From Hyphomicrobiales bacterium (GTDB taxonomy: Bacteria; Pseudomonadota; Alphaproteobacteria; Rhizobiales; Rhizobiaceae), in assembly GCA_002400845.2 (NCBI GenBank), contig NVRK02000038.1, positions 1 to 60,671 on the forward strand: DNA of 60,671 nt, read 5' to 3'. Positions 9,532 to 18,359 of this stretch are shown here, in pieces. Position numbers and translations under genes: made by a program. Under the pieces are notes generated by a model. It ran no database searches and had not been told where the DNA came from. It saw nothing but the letters and a program-made list of their open reading frames with translations. The number at the start of each line of letters is the position of its first letter. The first letter of the stretch is position 1.

Positions 9532-10668
9532 TTGAAAACAACAACCACCTCTTTCTCCAATCCAGATTGCCTCATTATTGGCGCTGGAATCTTTGGCTTA
9601 TGGGCCGCCCGTCATGCTATAAAACGCGGCGAAAGTGTGCAGGTTGTAGAAAAGGCACATGTTGGAAATGGTGCTTCTGGTGGCTTCCTTGGCTCTTTGA
9701 TGCCACATGAACCTGTTCGCTGGAATGAAAAGAAACAAATGCAGTTTGAGGCGCTAGATTGCTTGAGCAATTGTATTGCAAAGCTTGAAGAAGATACTGG
9801 TTTTGATTGTGGGTATCGCAGATGTGGGCGCATTATGCCTCTTAGACATGAGAAAATGGATTTCCATGTGAAAGAGCGGTTGGAAGGCATGAAAACGCTT
9901 TGGCAAGGGCGCTATTCTTTAGCCAAATATAATCAAATCGGCGAAGATATTATCCACGATGGAAAATTGGTTGGTCTGCCAAAGGGGTGGGTGAATACTG
10001 AAATTGCCGCATACGGTGTAACTTATGATAATTTTTCTGCAAGGGTGAACCCGAGATCGTATTTAGAAGCTTTGGCCGCCTATGTTCGTGCTCATGCAGA
10101 AATAAATGAAGGTGTAGAAGTCAGCGCTATAGATGCTAAAAATTGTAAGGCCAATTTAGCAGATGGTACGTCAATTTCTGCTGGGCGAATTATTGTTGCA
10201 AATGGCTATCAGGCATATGACCTGCTATCGCAGATTGATGCACGCTATAAAACTCAAACCATACTTGGACAAGGCGTTAAAGGGCAGGCGGTTTTGGTTG
10301 AATATAACCATAATGATACGTTGCCTATTGTCTACGATGATGGTGTTTACATTGTTCCCCATGCTGGCAACCGTGTGGCAATTGGTTCGACCAGCAATAA
10401 AATTTGGTCGGGTGAAAAAGAATTTGATGAAAACGATATGAGCTTTTATCAGCGAGGTATTACTGCTGTTCCAGCCTTGAAAGATGCGCCAATCATTGAA
10501 AAATGGGCAGGTGTTCGTCCGCGCAATGTGATTCCAGAACCTTTAACGGGAAAAGTGCTAAGCGCTTCTATCAGTGGACGATTGGATGATTATGAGACTA
10601 TTTATGCGGCAATTGGCGGCTTTAAAATAGGAATGGGAATTGCACATATGGATAATCTGCAACCTTAA
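9532..10668 (+). CDS. FAD-dependent oxidoreductase, D-amino-acid oxidase (DAO) family
   Basis: A 378-residue flavoprotein. The dinucleotide-binding motif LIIGAGIFGLWAARHA is at residues 14-29, with the acidic end of strand 2 at VVEK. The GNGASGG loop and a C-terminal GGFKIGMG segment complete the DAO fold of glycine/sarcosine oxidase-like enzymes. It probably oxidises a secondary or primary amine; the substrate is unknown. The start codon is TTG at 9532, preceded by GAAAG, and no good ATG precedes the GAGIFG motif. The gene is isolated from its neighbours. Confidence 0.85.
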   Translation: MKTTTTSFSNPDCLIIGAGIFGLWAARHAIKRGESVQVVEKAHVGNGASGGFLGSLMPHEPVRWNEKKQMQFEALDCLSNCIAKLEEDTGFDCGYRRCGRIMPLRHEKMDFHVKERLEGMKTLWQGRYSLAKYNQIGEDIIHDGKLVGLPKGWVNTEIAAYGVTYDNFSARVNPRSYLEALAAYVRAHAEINEGVEVSAIDAKNCKANLADGTSISAGRIIVANGYQAYDLLSQIDARYKTQTILGQGVKGQAVLVEYNHNDTLPIVYDDGVYIVPHAGNRVAIGSTSNKIWSGEKEFDENDMSFYQRGITAVPALKDAPIIEKWAGVRPRNVIPEPLTGKVLSASISGRLDDYETIYAAIGGFKIGMGIAHMDNLQP

Positions 10669-10824
10669 TTTGTAACTTTGATCTAAAGGTCGATAATTTC
10701 ATTATATACTGTGATTTACTTGAATAATTCTCGTTTAAACTTGAAGTTATTTCAATGTGTAAGTAGCTTGAATATGCGGATGCCATAGAATACCTTTTTA
10801 GAGGGTATAAGTTAGGAATTAAAT

Positions 10825-11712
10825 ATGGGCTTGTGCCATGTTTGTAATTTGGCTGTAAAGTTGCCGCGTTTTCAAAATAAAAATTATTTTAAAACATACA
10901 TAAATACTTGCATAGCGGTTTGTATGAACCTCTTTGTTATTTGCTTATCCACGTCAATTTCGAATGCGCAATCGATTAACAATGCACCGCCTCAAACGCA
11001 AAGCATAGTGAGTGCGTTAGAGTATGTTGATTGGAAAGACATTGAAAAAGGCTTGGAAACACTTTCTGTTTCTACCCCATTGGGCATTAGACTGCATGCT
11101 TTTAGAATATCTCCAGAGCATTTTGTATTTTCAATAGCTCAACAGGCTAAAATAAATGGTGAGTATGTTGAAGAATACGCAACCAGATTGGATGCAGTGA
11201 TAGCAGTAAATGGTGGTTTTTTTACCAAACATGGTGACGGCTCTTTAAGTCCAGTAGGTTTGCTGATTGATGATGGGGTTCAATATACGCGTGCTTGGGC
11301 AAAGAAAGGTGGTTTTTTAATTGCTGGTGTAGATGGTATCGATATATTGCCATCACAAGAACCGCTCTTTGGCGAGTTGAAAGAGGTTTTACAAAGTAGA
11401 CCCGTGATCTTAGAAAAGGGTAGTAAGTGGGCGCTTAATCGTAACCTTCGCATGATAAAAAATCGTACATTGGTCTGTGTGTTAAAAGATAAGAAGGTAG
11501 TTTTACTAACCTTTAGTGGACTGGGGCTAAGTCTTTTTGAAGCGGGTTGGGTGCTACGAAGTCAAGAATGGGGTGGCTGGTTTAATTGCGATAGCGCCAT
11601 TGCACTTGATGGGGGCGGTTCAACCCAGTTATTTGTTAAAGGACATCCTGAGTTTAACGTATATGGTGATACTGCTGTTCAAAATGCTTTTGTGATTAAA
11701 CGTAGAAAATAG
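10825..11712 (+). CDS. Exported phosphodiester glycosidase-like protein (NAGPA/DUF2233)
   Basis: A 295-residue protein with an N-terminal hydrophobic segment (about residues 25-48) that acts as signal or anchor. The DUF2233 domain follows, recognisable by VIAVNGGFFTKHGDGSLSPVGLLI, SRPVIL and ALDGGGSTQLFV. The family includes the uncovering enzyme that removes GlcNAc from phosphodiesters; bacterial members are thought to act on envelope glycans. The ATG at 10825 has an AGGAAT ribosome site. An ATG at 10924 would leave a shorter signal peptide. Its natural substrate is unknown. Confidence 0.8.
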   Translation: MGLCHVCNLAVKLPRFQNKNYFKTYINTCIAVCMNLFVICLSTSISNAQSINNAPPQTQSIVSALEYVDWKDIEKGLETLSVSTPLGIRLHAFRISPEHFVFSIAQQAKINGEYVEEYATRLDAVIAVNGGFFTKHGDGSLSPVGLLIDDGVQYTRAWAKKGGFLIAGVDGIDILPSQEPLFGELKEVLQSRPVILEKGSKWALNRNLRMIKNRTLVCVLKDKKVVLLTFSGLGLSLFEAGWVLRSQEWGGWFNCDSAIALDGGGSTQLFVKGHPEFNVYGDTAVQNAFVIKRRK

Positions 11713-11723
11713 AAATAAAATAT

Positions 11724-11751
11724 GCGCAGATGATATAAAATTTATCTGCGC
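11724..11751. terminator. Hairpin between convergent genes
   Basis: GCGCAGAT (11724-11731) pairs perfectly with ATCTGCGC (11744-11751) around a 12-base A/T loop. It lies 12 bases after the glycosidase-like gene and 38 bases after the end of the minus-strand DUF1127 gene, so it could serve both. Confidence 0.6.
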
Positions 11752-11788
11752 GTTAGTTTGTAAAAAACATCAATCTTTCAATTTCCAT

Positions 11789-12091
11789 TTATTGGCACGC
11801 TTTTTTAGTCTTGAAAAATGTTTCTAATTCGGCAGATGTCTCGTCTTTCGAAAGTTTATTAAAAGCCCATTCTGCATCATTTCTAGTTATGCCAATGTCC
11901 ATTAAAGTACTGTCAGATAGGCTGGATAACTCTTTTAATGCAGCACGTCTTTTTTGCAGTTTACTTCTTTTATCCAAATATTTTGCCAAACGCACTATTA
12001 GAAAATTAGAGAATTTGGAGATATTAGTCTTTATGTTTGAAAACTGAAATCTACCTTCTAAAGATTTATCTGTCTTACAACTAATTACCAT
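11789..12091 (-). CDS. DUF1127 domain protein
   Basis: A 100-residue basic protein. The DUF1127 signature is at residues 48-70: KRRAALKELSSLSDSTL followed by MDIGITRND. DUF1127 proteins in alphaproteobacteria are small Arg-rich proteins; some bind RNA or affect phosphate, carbon or sRNA metabolism. The ATG at 12091 has an AAAGGA ribosome site. A longer frame would run into the divergent LysR gene, so the short start was chosen. The extended N- and C-terminal parts are unusual, since many members are about 45 residues. Confidence 0.82.
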   Translation of the reverse strand: MVISCKTDKSLEGRFQFSNIKTNISKFSNFLIVRLAKYLDKRSKLQKRRAALKELSSLSDSTLMDIGITRNDAEWAFNKLSKDETSAELETFFKTKKACQ

Positions 12092-12223
12092 TTTAATGTC
12101 CTTTGCTTTATGCTCATTTTTTGGGAGCTGGTTTGCTAACTGGACAATGATTAAAAAAGATGTTTCAATCAAACGAATTGATTTTATAGTATCTATCAAT
12201 TTTTTTGATGTTAAGGAAATCCT

Positions 12224-13108
12224 ATGAATGCTCCAATAGTTCAAAACACACCTTTGCTAGAGTTGGACTTGTTAAAAACGCTTGTTGCAATTACCGAAAC
12301 AGGAAATTTTTCGGGTGCTGCAGAGGCAGTGCATCGCACGCCATCTGCTGTTTCTATGCAGGTAAAGCGTATTGAAGAGATTTTGGGCCGGCCCGTATTT
12401 AAGCGCGATTCTCGCTCAGTTGAATTAACAAATGATGGTGTGTTTCTTGTTGAACATGCAAGGCGTGTATTGGCGCTTAACCGTGAAGTAATGGCTAGAT
12501 TTATTGCGCCAGAGGTTTCTGGTGAGGTGCGGCTTGGCATGTCGGATGATATTTCAGACCGATATTTGACCAATATATTGCGCGATTACGACATGAATCA
12601 TCCAGGCATTCGGCTGGATATTATGGTCGATAATTCTGAGCGCCTTGTTAAATCAGTTGAAAGCGGTGGTTTGGATATTGTGCTTGTAAACGACCATGTA
12701 AAAGTGAAACATACTTCTGGTGGTGAAGTTCTGGCGCGCGATCAATTGGTTTGGGCTGGTCTAAAGGGTGGCATTGCTGGCGAAAAAAATCCAATCCCAA
12801 TTTGTGTTTGGGAAGAGGGATGTTTTTGGCGAGCCGAAGCACTTAAAAGTATTGAAGCTACTGGGCGCGATTTTAGGATTGTGTTTCAAAGCAGTCATAT
12901 TACAGGACAAAAGGCGGCCATTTTGTCTGATCTCGTTATTGCGCCCATGCCACGATCTTCGCTTAACGGTGCGATTGTCGAAGTAGGTGAGCAATATGGA
13001 TTGCCACCTATGGAACCTTCAGATGTCGTTTTGCAATTGTCTAAAAAGAAAACCGAGGCAATGACACTGGTCGTTGAACATATAAGGGCAAGTTTTGCCT
13101 GTAATTGA
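12224..13108 (+). CDS. LysR-family regulator, VtlR/LsrB-like
   Basis: A 294-residue transcription factor with an N-terminal winged helix-turn-helix (residues 13-72). Its text, FVAITETGNFSGAAEAVHRTPSAVSMQ-like with VKRIEEILGRPVF, is close to the rhizobial/Brucella VtlR-LsrB and LrhA group. A periplasmic-binding-protein-like effector domain follows. It is divergent from the DUF1127 gene across a 132-base promoter region. VtlR is known to activate small DUF1127 genes and an AbcR RNA in Brucella, so the neighbour is a plausible target. That link is inference here. Confidence 0.85.
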   Translation: MNAPIVQNTPLLELDLLKTLVAITETGNFSGAAEAVHRTPSAVSMQVKRIEEILGRPVFKRDSRSVELTNDGVFLVEHARRVLALNREVMARFIAPEVSGEVRLGMSDDISDRYLTNILRDYDMNHPGIRLDIMVDNSERLVKSVESGGLDIVLVNDHVKVKHTSGGEVLARDQLVWAGLKGGIAGEKNPIPICVWEEGCFWRAEALKSIEATGRDFRIVFQSSHITGQKAAILSDLVIAPMPRSSLNGAIVEVGEQYGLPPMEPSDVVLQLSKKKTEAMTLVVEHIRASFACN

Positions 13109-13123
13109 AATTAGTACTTAGTA

Positions 13124-15166
13124 CTATCGTGCTCTTCTTCCGCCTGATCTGCCGCCACGCCTTTTAGGGACACCAGCACTGTTAGAAGGGTCTTGCCTTG
13201 GTGGAAGCTTAACTTGTGTCGCTAATTTTGGAAATGGTTCAACTTTATTTGGCATAGCCATTGCGTTTACAAAATGTTTTTGAAAATCGGGTTCTAAAGC
13301 GGTTTCAATTTTTTCAATTTTTGTAACAACAACTTCAATCTCACGGCGATAATCTTGGTTTAGTAAAGCCATTTTAGCGCCATAACCTGCCGCATTGCCA
13401 ACTGCTTTCACCTTTTTCAAATCGCAGTCAGGAATAAGCCCTAATACCATTGCGTATTTTGGATCGATGAATGTGCCAAATGCGCCTGCAAAACTAATGC
13501 TATCTACTTCACTAATTTCAAGCTTATCCATGAGTAATTTAATGCCAGCATAAAGTGCGGCCTTTGCCAGTTGAATGGCACGAACATCATTTTGAGTAAT
13601 GGCGAGTTGTTGTTTGCCACGCCACAAAATGTAGGAAAATGTTCGCCCTTCTTGGATGATTCTATCAGACTTTTGTGCTAAATCGCCGTTGATAACACCA
13701 TCTTCTGTGATGATCCCTGCCAAATACATTTCTGCAACAACTTCTATAATTGCAGATCCGCATAGGCCAGTTACACCAATTTTTGTCGCCAGTGCTTCAA
13801 AGCCATCTTCATTAGACCACGGCTCAATGCCGATAACACGAACGCGGGGTTCTAACGTTTCTGGATTAATGCGCACGCGTTCAATCGCGCCGGGCGCCGC
13901 ACGTTGTCCGCAGGAAATTTCTGCACCTTCAAAGGCTGGGCCTGTGGGCGAGGAAGCTGCTACTGTACGCTTACGGTTGCCCAATACGATTTCCGCATTG
14001 GTGCCAACATCTACAACTAACATTTGCTTATCTTGGCGGTGAGGCCCTTCGCATAAGGTAACTGCTGCTGCATCCGCCCCAACATGGCCAGCAATACAAG
14101 GGAGCATGTACAAACGAGCGCCTTGGTTTACTTGCAGATCAAGCTCACTTGCATAGGTGTCAATTGGGCCAGAAACCGCCAACGCAAATGGTGCGCCACC
14201 AAGTTCAGTTGGATCAATGCCCAAGAATAAATGGTGCATGACTGGATTGCCAACAAACACCAAATCAAGAATGTCTTCGCGCGATACTTTAGATTCTTTG
14301 CACACATTTCCAATCAGCTCGTTAATGCTTTCGCGCACTGCATTGGTCATGGCTTTGTCGCCATCTGGGTTCATCATCACATATGAAACGCGGCTCATTA
14401 AGTCTTCGCCAAACCTAATTTGCGGATTTGATGTGCCTGATGATGCGATTGTTGCACCAGACAATAGCGATACTAAATGGAGCGCGATGGTTGTTGAGCC
14501 AATGTCGCAAGCCACACCATATGCTTCGTTTTTAAGGTCTGGATAAATTGCAATTAGGTGAGGGCGAGCCGTTTCACTTTCGCGATGAATTGCGGCTGTT
14601 ACTTTCCACTTGCCTTTGCGCAATGTTTTTTGAACGGTTTGCAAAAGGGAAAAGTCGATTTTAATGTCTTCAAATCCCCACTCCTTGGTAATCGCTTGCA
14701 ACAAGCGGTCGATATCGCCCAAGGGTTTGTGCATGTCTGGTTCTTCAACTTCCACATAGCACATTTGAATGGCTGGGTTGCGATCGATGTGGCGACCATC
14801 ATCAGCCTTGCGTACCACTTGCGCATTGATTTGCAATTCTTGCGGAATATCAATTACCAAATCGCCTTCAATAGAAGCGGAGCATGAAAGGCGACGACCC
14901 TCTTTTAGCTCACGCTTTGAAGCGTAGAATTTTTCTTTTTCACCCAATGGAGAAATATGATCGTTGCTGGAGGTTATGCCATGTTTGGCAAAGTTGCCTT
15001 CTTGCACTTCGCACTGACAACGCCCACAAATGCCACGCCCACCACAAACAGATTCTACATACACGCCAAGATCACGCGCGGCATCGATGACCTGCGTTCC
15101 CTTAGGAAAACGGCCTCGTTTGCCCGATGGCATGAAGAGTACAAGTGGATCTGTTTGGTTGGTCAT
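13124..15166 (-). CDS. Corrinoid protein reactivation ATPase (RamA-like, ASKHA/DUF4445)
   Basis: A 680-residue cytosolic protein. Residues 1-100 are a [2Fe-2S] ferredoxin domain with Cys41, Cys47 and Cys50 (C-x5-C-x2-C) and Cys95. A linker follows, then the ASKHA ATPase region with CDIGSTTIALHLV, VDVGTNAEIVLG and the SFAGAFGTFID segment near the end. RACE/RamA proteins use ATP and an electron to return inactive cob(II)alamin to cob(I)alamin. Here the partner is likely the free-standing B12 protein at 17508-18209. The ATG at 15166 was chosen over a TTG at 15184; neither has a strong ribosome site. A basic R/G-rich tail ends the protein. Confidence 0.9.
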   Translation of the reverse strand: MTNQTDPLVLFMPSGKRGRFPKGTQVIDAARDLGVYVESVCGGRGICGRCQCEVQEGNFAKHGITSSNDHISPLGEKEKFYASKRELKEGRRLSCSASIEGDLVIDIPQELQINAQVVRKADDGRHIDRNPAIQMCYVEVEEPDMHKPLGDIDRLLQAITKEWGFEDIKIDFSLLQTVQKTLRKGKWKVTAAIHRESETARPHLIAIYPDLKNEAYGVACDIGSTTIALHLVSLLSGATIASSGTSNPQIRFGEDLMSRVSYVMMNPDGDKAMTNAVRESINELIGNVCKESKVSREDILDLVFVGNPVMHHLFLGIDPTELGGAPFALAVSGPIDTYASELDLQVNQGARLYMLPCIAGHVGADAAAVTLCEGPHRQDKQMLVVDVGTNAEIVLGNRKRTVAASSPTGPAFEGAEISCGQRAAPGAIERVRINPETLEPRVRVIGIEPWSNEDGFEALATKIGVTGLCGSAIIEVVAEMYLAGIITEDGVINGDLAQKSDRIIQEGRTFSYILWRGKQQLAITQNDVRAIQLAKAALYAGIKLLMDKLEISEVDSISFAGAFGTFIDPKYAMVLGLIPDCDLKKVKAVGNAAGYGAKMALLNQDYRREIEVVVTKIEKIETALEPDFQKHFVNAMAMPNKVEPFPKLATQVKLPPRQDPSNSAGVPKRRGGRSGGRRAR

Positions 15167-15247
15167 ATCTACGTTACTTGCCAATCAGTTGTGTTGTTTT
15201 TAACTCTCTCATGCTGAGGTGCGAGAGTATCGATTCTCGAAGTTTGG

Positions 15248-15274
15248 GTGAAATTTAATTGCTTTAAATTTCAC
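15248..15274. other. Perfect hairpin between methyltransferase and reactivator genes
   Basis: GTGAAATTTAA (15248-15258) and TTAAATTTCAC (15264-15274) form an 11-bp A/T-rich stem with a 5-base loop. No T run follows on the minus strand. It may be an RNA processing or stability element that separates the two messages. Confidence 0.5.
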
Positions 15275-15292
15275 GCAAAACCAAATTAAAAC

Positions 15293-16240
15293 TTAAGCGC
15301 CGCGTCTTGCTGCTCTGCCACCGCGACGACCACCTGATTTGCCAGCTGGAGCTGGTGCCGCAGCTGCGCCAGAAGCATCGGGTTTATAGTCTCGGTAAGT
15401 GCTGATCCAGTTTGCGCAATTTGCGTCTGTTCCTCTTAGAACATTAGCGGCACGCACTGCTTCCATTTCGGCAGGGCGGCACGGATTCATAATCGCCGAT
15501 GTCATGCCCGATGCAATCACCATAGGAATGAAGGCCGCGTTAATGCCGTGGCGATGTGGCAAGCCAAAGGAGACGTTTGATAGACCGCAAATGGTGTTTA
15601 CGCCAAGTTCTTCGCGCAAGCGGCGCACCAAGGCAAATACTTGCAGGCCAGCGTCACCCAATGCACCAATTGGCATTACTAGAGGATCAACCACAATGTC
15701 GTGTGGCTTAATGCCAAAATCAGCGGCACGTTGTACAATTTTTTTGGCAACCTCAAAACGCACATCTGGGTCCATTGAGATGCCTGTCTCATCGTTAGAA
15801 ATAGCAACAACAGGCACGTCGTATTTTTTAATCAATGGAAGAATTGCCTCAAGCTTTTCTTCTTCGCCAGTTACTGAATTTACCAATGGGCGACCTTTAA
15901 CCACTTTAAGTCCAGCTTCAATCGCGGCGGTAACAGATGAATCAATCGTTAGAGGCGTATCGGTTAGCTCTTGAACGATCTGTAAGGTTTGCACCATAAG
16001 CGGTGGCTCAGTAAGGTTTGGATCAACAGCAGTTACACCAGCATTAATATCTAAAATCGCTGCACCAGCGGCTACTTGCGCCAATACATCTGCCTTAACC
16101 GTGTCGAAATTACCAGCTTGCATTTCTGCCGCTAGTTTTTTGCGTCCAGTTGGGTTTATGCGTTCACCGATCACGCAAAAGGGTTGGTCAAAGCCAATGA
16201 TAACTTCTTTAGTGGCTGAGGCGACGATTGTGCGTGTCAT
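15293..16240 (-). CDS. Methyltetrahydrofolate:corrinoid methyltransferase (pterin-binding module of split methionine synthase)
   Basis: A 315-residue TIM-barrel protein of the pterin-binding family. It has GERINPTGRKK near residue 25, DINAG, DSSV and NDETGISMDPDVR, matching the folate-binding domain of MetH. It transfers the methyl group of 5-methyl-tetrahydrofolate to a corrinoid protein. No homocysteine or B12 domain is fused to it; those are separate genes at 18360-19388 and 17508-18209. The start ATG has an AGGA site, and a 22-bp palindrome lies 62 bases upstream. An Ala/Gly/Arg-rich tail ends the protein, as in its neighbours. Confidence 0.92.
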   Translation of the reverse strand: MTRTIVASATKEVIIGFDQPFCVIGERINPTGRKKLAAEMQAGNFDTVKADVLAQVAAGAAILDINAGVTAVDPNLTEPPLMVQTLQIVQELTDTPLTIDSSVTAAIEAGLKVVKGRPLVNSVTGEEEKLEAILPLIKKYDVPVVAISNDETGISMDPDVRFEVAKKIVQRAADFGIKPHDIVVDPLVMPIGALGDAGLQVFALVRRLREELGVNTICGLSNVSFGLPHRHGINAAFIPMVIASGMTSAIMNPCRPAEMEAVRAANVLRGTDANCANWISTYRDYKPDASGAAAAPAPAGKSGGRRGGRAARRGA

Positions 16241-16301
16241 GATTTAATTCCTGTAATGATGTAATAACTGAATTGCGCCTCAAATTACTTGAACGCATTA
16301 C

Positions 16302-16323
16302 CATATAAAGATATCTTTATATG
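16302..16323. promoter_or_regulatory. 22-bp palindromic operator upstream of methyltransferase gene
   Basis: The half-site CATATAAAGAT is followed directly by its exact reverse complement, a perfect palindrome centred between 16312 and 16313. It lies upstream of the minus-strand methyltransferase gene, within the 219-base gap. A near-identical element precedes the homocysteine methyltransferase gene (19468-19487). ArsR-family regulators of methionine genes such as SahR bind palindromes of this general kind. No such regulator gene lies in this window. Confidence 0.75.
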
Positions 16324-16447
16324 AATTTGTTTTAGGAAGCAAGTGATTCCCAATTGTTTCCCAATTCTTCTATGTCTCATCTTAGCAGATAGGGCATAAA
16401 ATCAAGCATTTGAGTGTGGAATCATTTTCTCGACCCAGAACGACAAG

Positions 16448-16465
16448 GCTTAGCTTATGCTAAGC
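16448..16465 (-). terminator. Hairpin at the end of the virulence-factor-family gene
   Basis: GCTTAGC and GCTAAGC, separated by TTAT, form a short stem that overlaps the stop codon at 16460. The T run after it is poor, so termination would be incomplete. Confidence 0.35.
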
Positions 16466-16762
16466 TTCTTTAGCGCCGTTTTTTACTAATTCAACCAAGC
16501 GTTCTTTGGTATATTCTGCTTCTAGGTTATCCAAAGCTTTTTGTGCTTCTGCTTCAAGATCATCGCCTACTTGAACTGGATCAGATTTACGCCATTCAGC
16601 CAAATATGCCTCTGAATCTGCTGCGCCATCGCGCATTGCCGCCATATCAATCGCTTCTGTAAAGCGCAGTGATAATTCGCGTTTTGCTACATTTCTACGT
16701 CCTGTTTTCACGATTAAAGAAGCTGGAATATCGCGCCAATAGACGATTTGAAGTTGGGCCAT
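16460..16762 (-). CDS. 'Virulence factor' family protein (PF13769-like), function unknown
   Basis: A 100-residue acidic soluble protein. It begins MAQLQIVYWRDIPASLIVK with GRRNVAKRELSLRF soon after, which I recognise as the small family labelled virulence factor in alphaproteobacterial genomes. No catalytic motif is visible; a second half of charged helices ends the protein. It lies 33 bases downstream of the DUF1638 gene in the same direction, and both are inside the split methionine synthase cluster. That placement suggests a role with corrinoid or methyl transfer. The family name should not be read as a function. Confidence 0.75.
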   Translation of the reverse strand: MAQLQIVYWRDIPASLIVKTGRRNVAKRELSLRFTEAIDMAAMRDGAADSEAYLAEWRKSDPVQVGDDLEAEAQKALDNLEAEYTKERLVELVKNGAKEA

Positions 16763-16795
16763 GAAGGTATCTTTCTTTTGAATGTACTTGAATTG

Positions 16796-17416
16796 TTATT
16801 TTGAAGCTGTTGCTTGTTTAAGGGCAGGGGCTAAATCGCCAAAGCCTGTATATTGTTTTTGATAATCTAGCCCTAAAAAAGCGGCACCAAGTTTTGCTTG
16901 TTTTTCTAATTCTAAATCATTTGATTGGGCTAGATATAATGCTCTGGTGTAATTTCCAAAATAGACTTCTTTTAGTTCTGGGTGTTTGTCTAAGCCGAGT
17001 GGCTTAATTAAAAATGTCTCAAAATTACGGGCTAAAAAATCGGTAATAAAAAACGTGGTTACAAAATCACCATCTTGTTCTTTGAAATTTACATTTCCCA
17101 TATAAAACGCAAAACAATGGGGCCCGTCCACTCGGCTTACTTGGTGGTGGTCACATATTTTGTCGATTGCACCCGTTGAACCGCAATCTGCATAGCCGAT
17201 AAAGATGTTTTTAAAGCCTTCTGCTTTTGCCTGAGTAATTGCTAAGTCTAATGCAGGGGCAATCTTTTGAGGGCTAAAATGATATTCTGCCGGTAGGCAT
17301 TGTAAATCAATTACATCGCCCAATTGTGCGTTAATTGCCAATACCTCACGCGCAATCATACCGCATGCAATGATGCGGGTTTTAGATTGATTGGTGATGT
17401 TATTTACAATTGTCAT
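16796..17416 (-). CDS. DUF1638 protein, function unknown
   Basis: A 206-residue soluble protein. Conserved features of DUF1638 are visible: IIACGMIAREVLA near the N-terminus, LPAEYHFSPQKIAPAL, and YADCGSTGAIDKICDHH with Cys and His residues that could bind a metal. The family is often found beside corrinoid methyltransferase genes. Here it lies between the B12-protein gene and the virulence-factor-family gene. A terminator at 17459-17484 separates it from the upstream B12 gene, so it may have its own promoter. The start ATG has a GGA site six bases upstream. Confidence 0.8.
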   Translation of the reverse strand: MTIVNNITNQSKTRIIACGMIAREVLAINAQLGDVIDLQCLPAEYHFSPQKIAPALDLAITQAKAEGFKNIFIGYADCGSTGAIDKICDHHQVSRVDGPHCFAFYMGNVNFKEQDGDFVTTFFITDFLARNFETFLIKPLGLDKHPELKEVYFGNYTRALYLAQSNDLELEKQAKLGAAFLGLDYQKQYTGFGDLAPALKQATASK

Positions 17417-17458
17417 TTTGATTCCGTTTGTTGCGGTAACAATTTGATTTTAAACGAA

Positions 17459-17484
17459 AAAGGCGCAGAGTTTTCCGCGCCTTT
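17459..17484 (-). terminator. Rho-independent terminator after the B12-protein gene
   Basis: On the minus strand AAAGGCGC pairs with GCGCCTTT across a 10-base loop and runs into TTCGTTT. It lies 24 bases past the stop of the B12-binding protein gene. Confidence 0.8.
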
Positions 17485-17507
17485 GGAGTTAATTCTTGTG
17501 TTGAAAA

Positions 17508-18209
17508 CTAACTAGACGCTTGTTGATTGTGTTTGCGTGCCATGAGTTCTTTTGCTGTTTCAACCGCAACGGCGGCATCACGGCAATAAGCATCTGCGCC
17601 AATGGCTGCGCCAAATTCTGCATTAAGTGGTGCACCGCCAACCAGAATAATAAAGTCATCTCTGATGCCTTTTTCTTTTAGCGTATCAATCACAACTTTC
17701 ATATAAGGCATGGTTGTGGTGAGTAGGGCCGACATACCTATAATGTCTGGCTTATGCTCTTCAATTGCGGCAAGAAACTGATCGACATCTGTATTAATGC
17801 CAAGATCAAACACTTCAAAGCCAGCGCCCTCAAGCATCATGCCAACAAGGTTTTTACCAATGTCGTGAATGTCGCCTTTAACAGTACCAACCACCATAGT
17901 GCCAAGTTTTGGTGCGCCCGTTTCTACCAATAATGGGCGTAAAATGCCCATTCCGCCTTTCATAGCGCCAGCGGCTAACAAAACTTCTGGCACGAACAAA
18001 ATACCATCTCTGAAATCTTCACCAACAATACGCATTGCTTCGACCAATGCTTTGGTCAAAACATCATATGGGGTCCAGCCACGACCTAGAAGAATGTTTA
18101 CACCTTCTGAGATTTCATCTTTTAGGCCGTCATATAGATCGTCATGCATTTGTAGCACTAGATCATCATCGTTTAGCTCCGAAAGGATGATTTCTGCTTC
18201 GTCGTTCAT
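17508..18209 (-). CDS. Free-standing cobalamin-binding protein (B12 module of split methionine synthase)
   Basis: A 233-residue corrinoid protein. Residues 1-90 form the helical cap domain with DVLTKALVEAM and FVPEVLLAAGAMKGG. Residues 95-225 form the Rossmann B12-binding domain, with the D-x-H-x-x-G motif in GDIHDIGKNLVG (His is the lower cobalt ligand) and the GGAPLN loop. It would carry methyl-cob(III)alamin between the folate module and the homocysteine module. The start ATG has an AGGA site. It is 150 bases downstream of the homocysteine methyltransferase gene. Confidence 0.93.
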   Translation of the reverse strand: MNDEAEIILSELNDDDLVLQMHDDLYDGLKDEISEGVNILLGRGWTPYDVLTKALVEAMRIVGEDFRDGILFVPEVLLAAGAMKGGMGILRPLLVETGAPKLGTMVVGTVKGDIHDIGKNLVGMMLEGAGFEVFDLGINTDVDQFLAAIEEHKPDIIGMSALLTTTMPYMKVVIDTLKEKGIRDDFIILVGGAPLNAEFGAAIGADAYCRDAAVAVETAKELMARKHNQQASS

Positions 18210-18359
18210 GCTAGTATTTCCTTTGATTCATTTATGAATCTAAATATTCAATCTCATTGATTAATATTACAAAAGTTATTGTTAAGTCTAGTTAATTTGT
18301 AGCCCACAAATGAAGTGAGAATATTTTTGCATTCAGCATATACTATTAGCTTCTACACT

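Noticed and set aside
12092-12244. Longer form of the DUF1127 protein
   Set aside because: It would cover the whole promoter region and overlap the divergent LysR start; the ATG at 12091 has a strong AAAGGA site.
13656-14546. Plus-strand open frames opposite the corrinoid reactivator gene
   Set aside because: Antisense shadows; the minus-strand product has full-length family similarity.
16460-16762. Reading the 'virulence factor' name as evidence of pathogenicity
   Set aside because: The label is a family name; its context is methionine synthesis, and no virulence genes are present.
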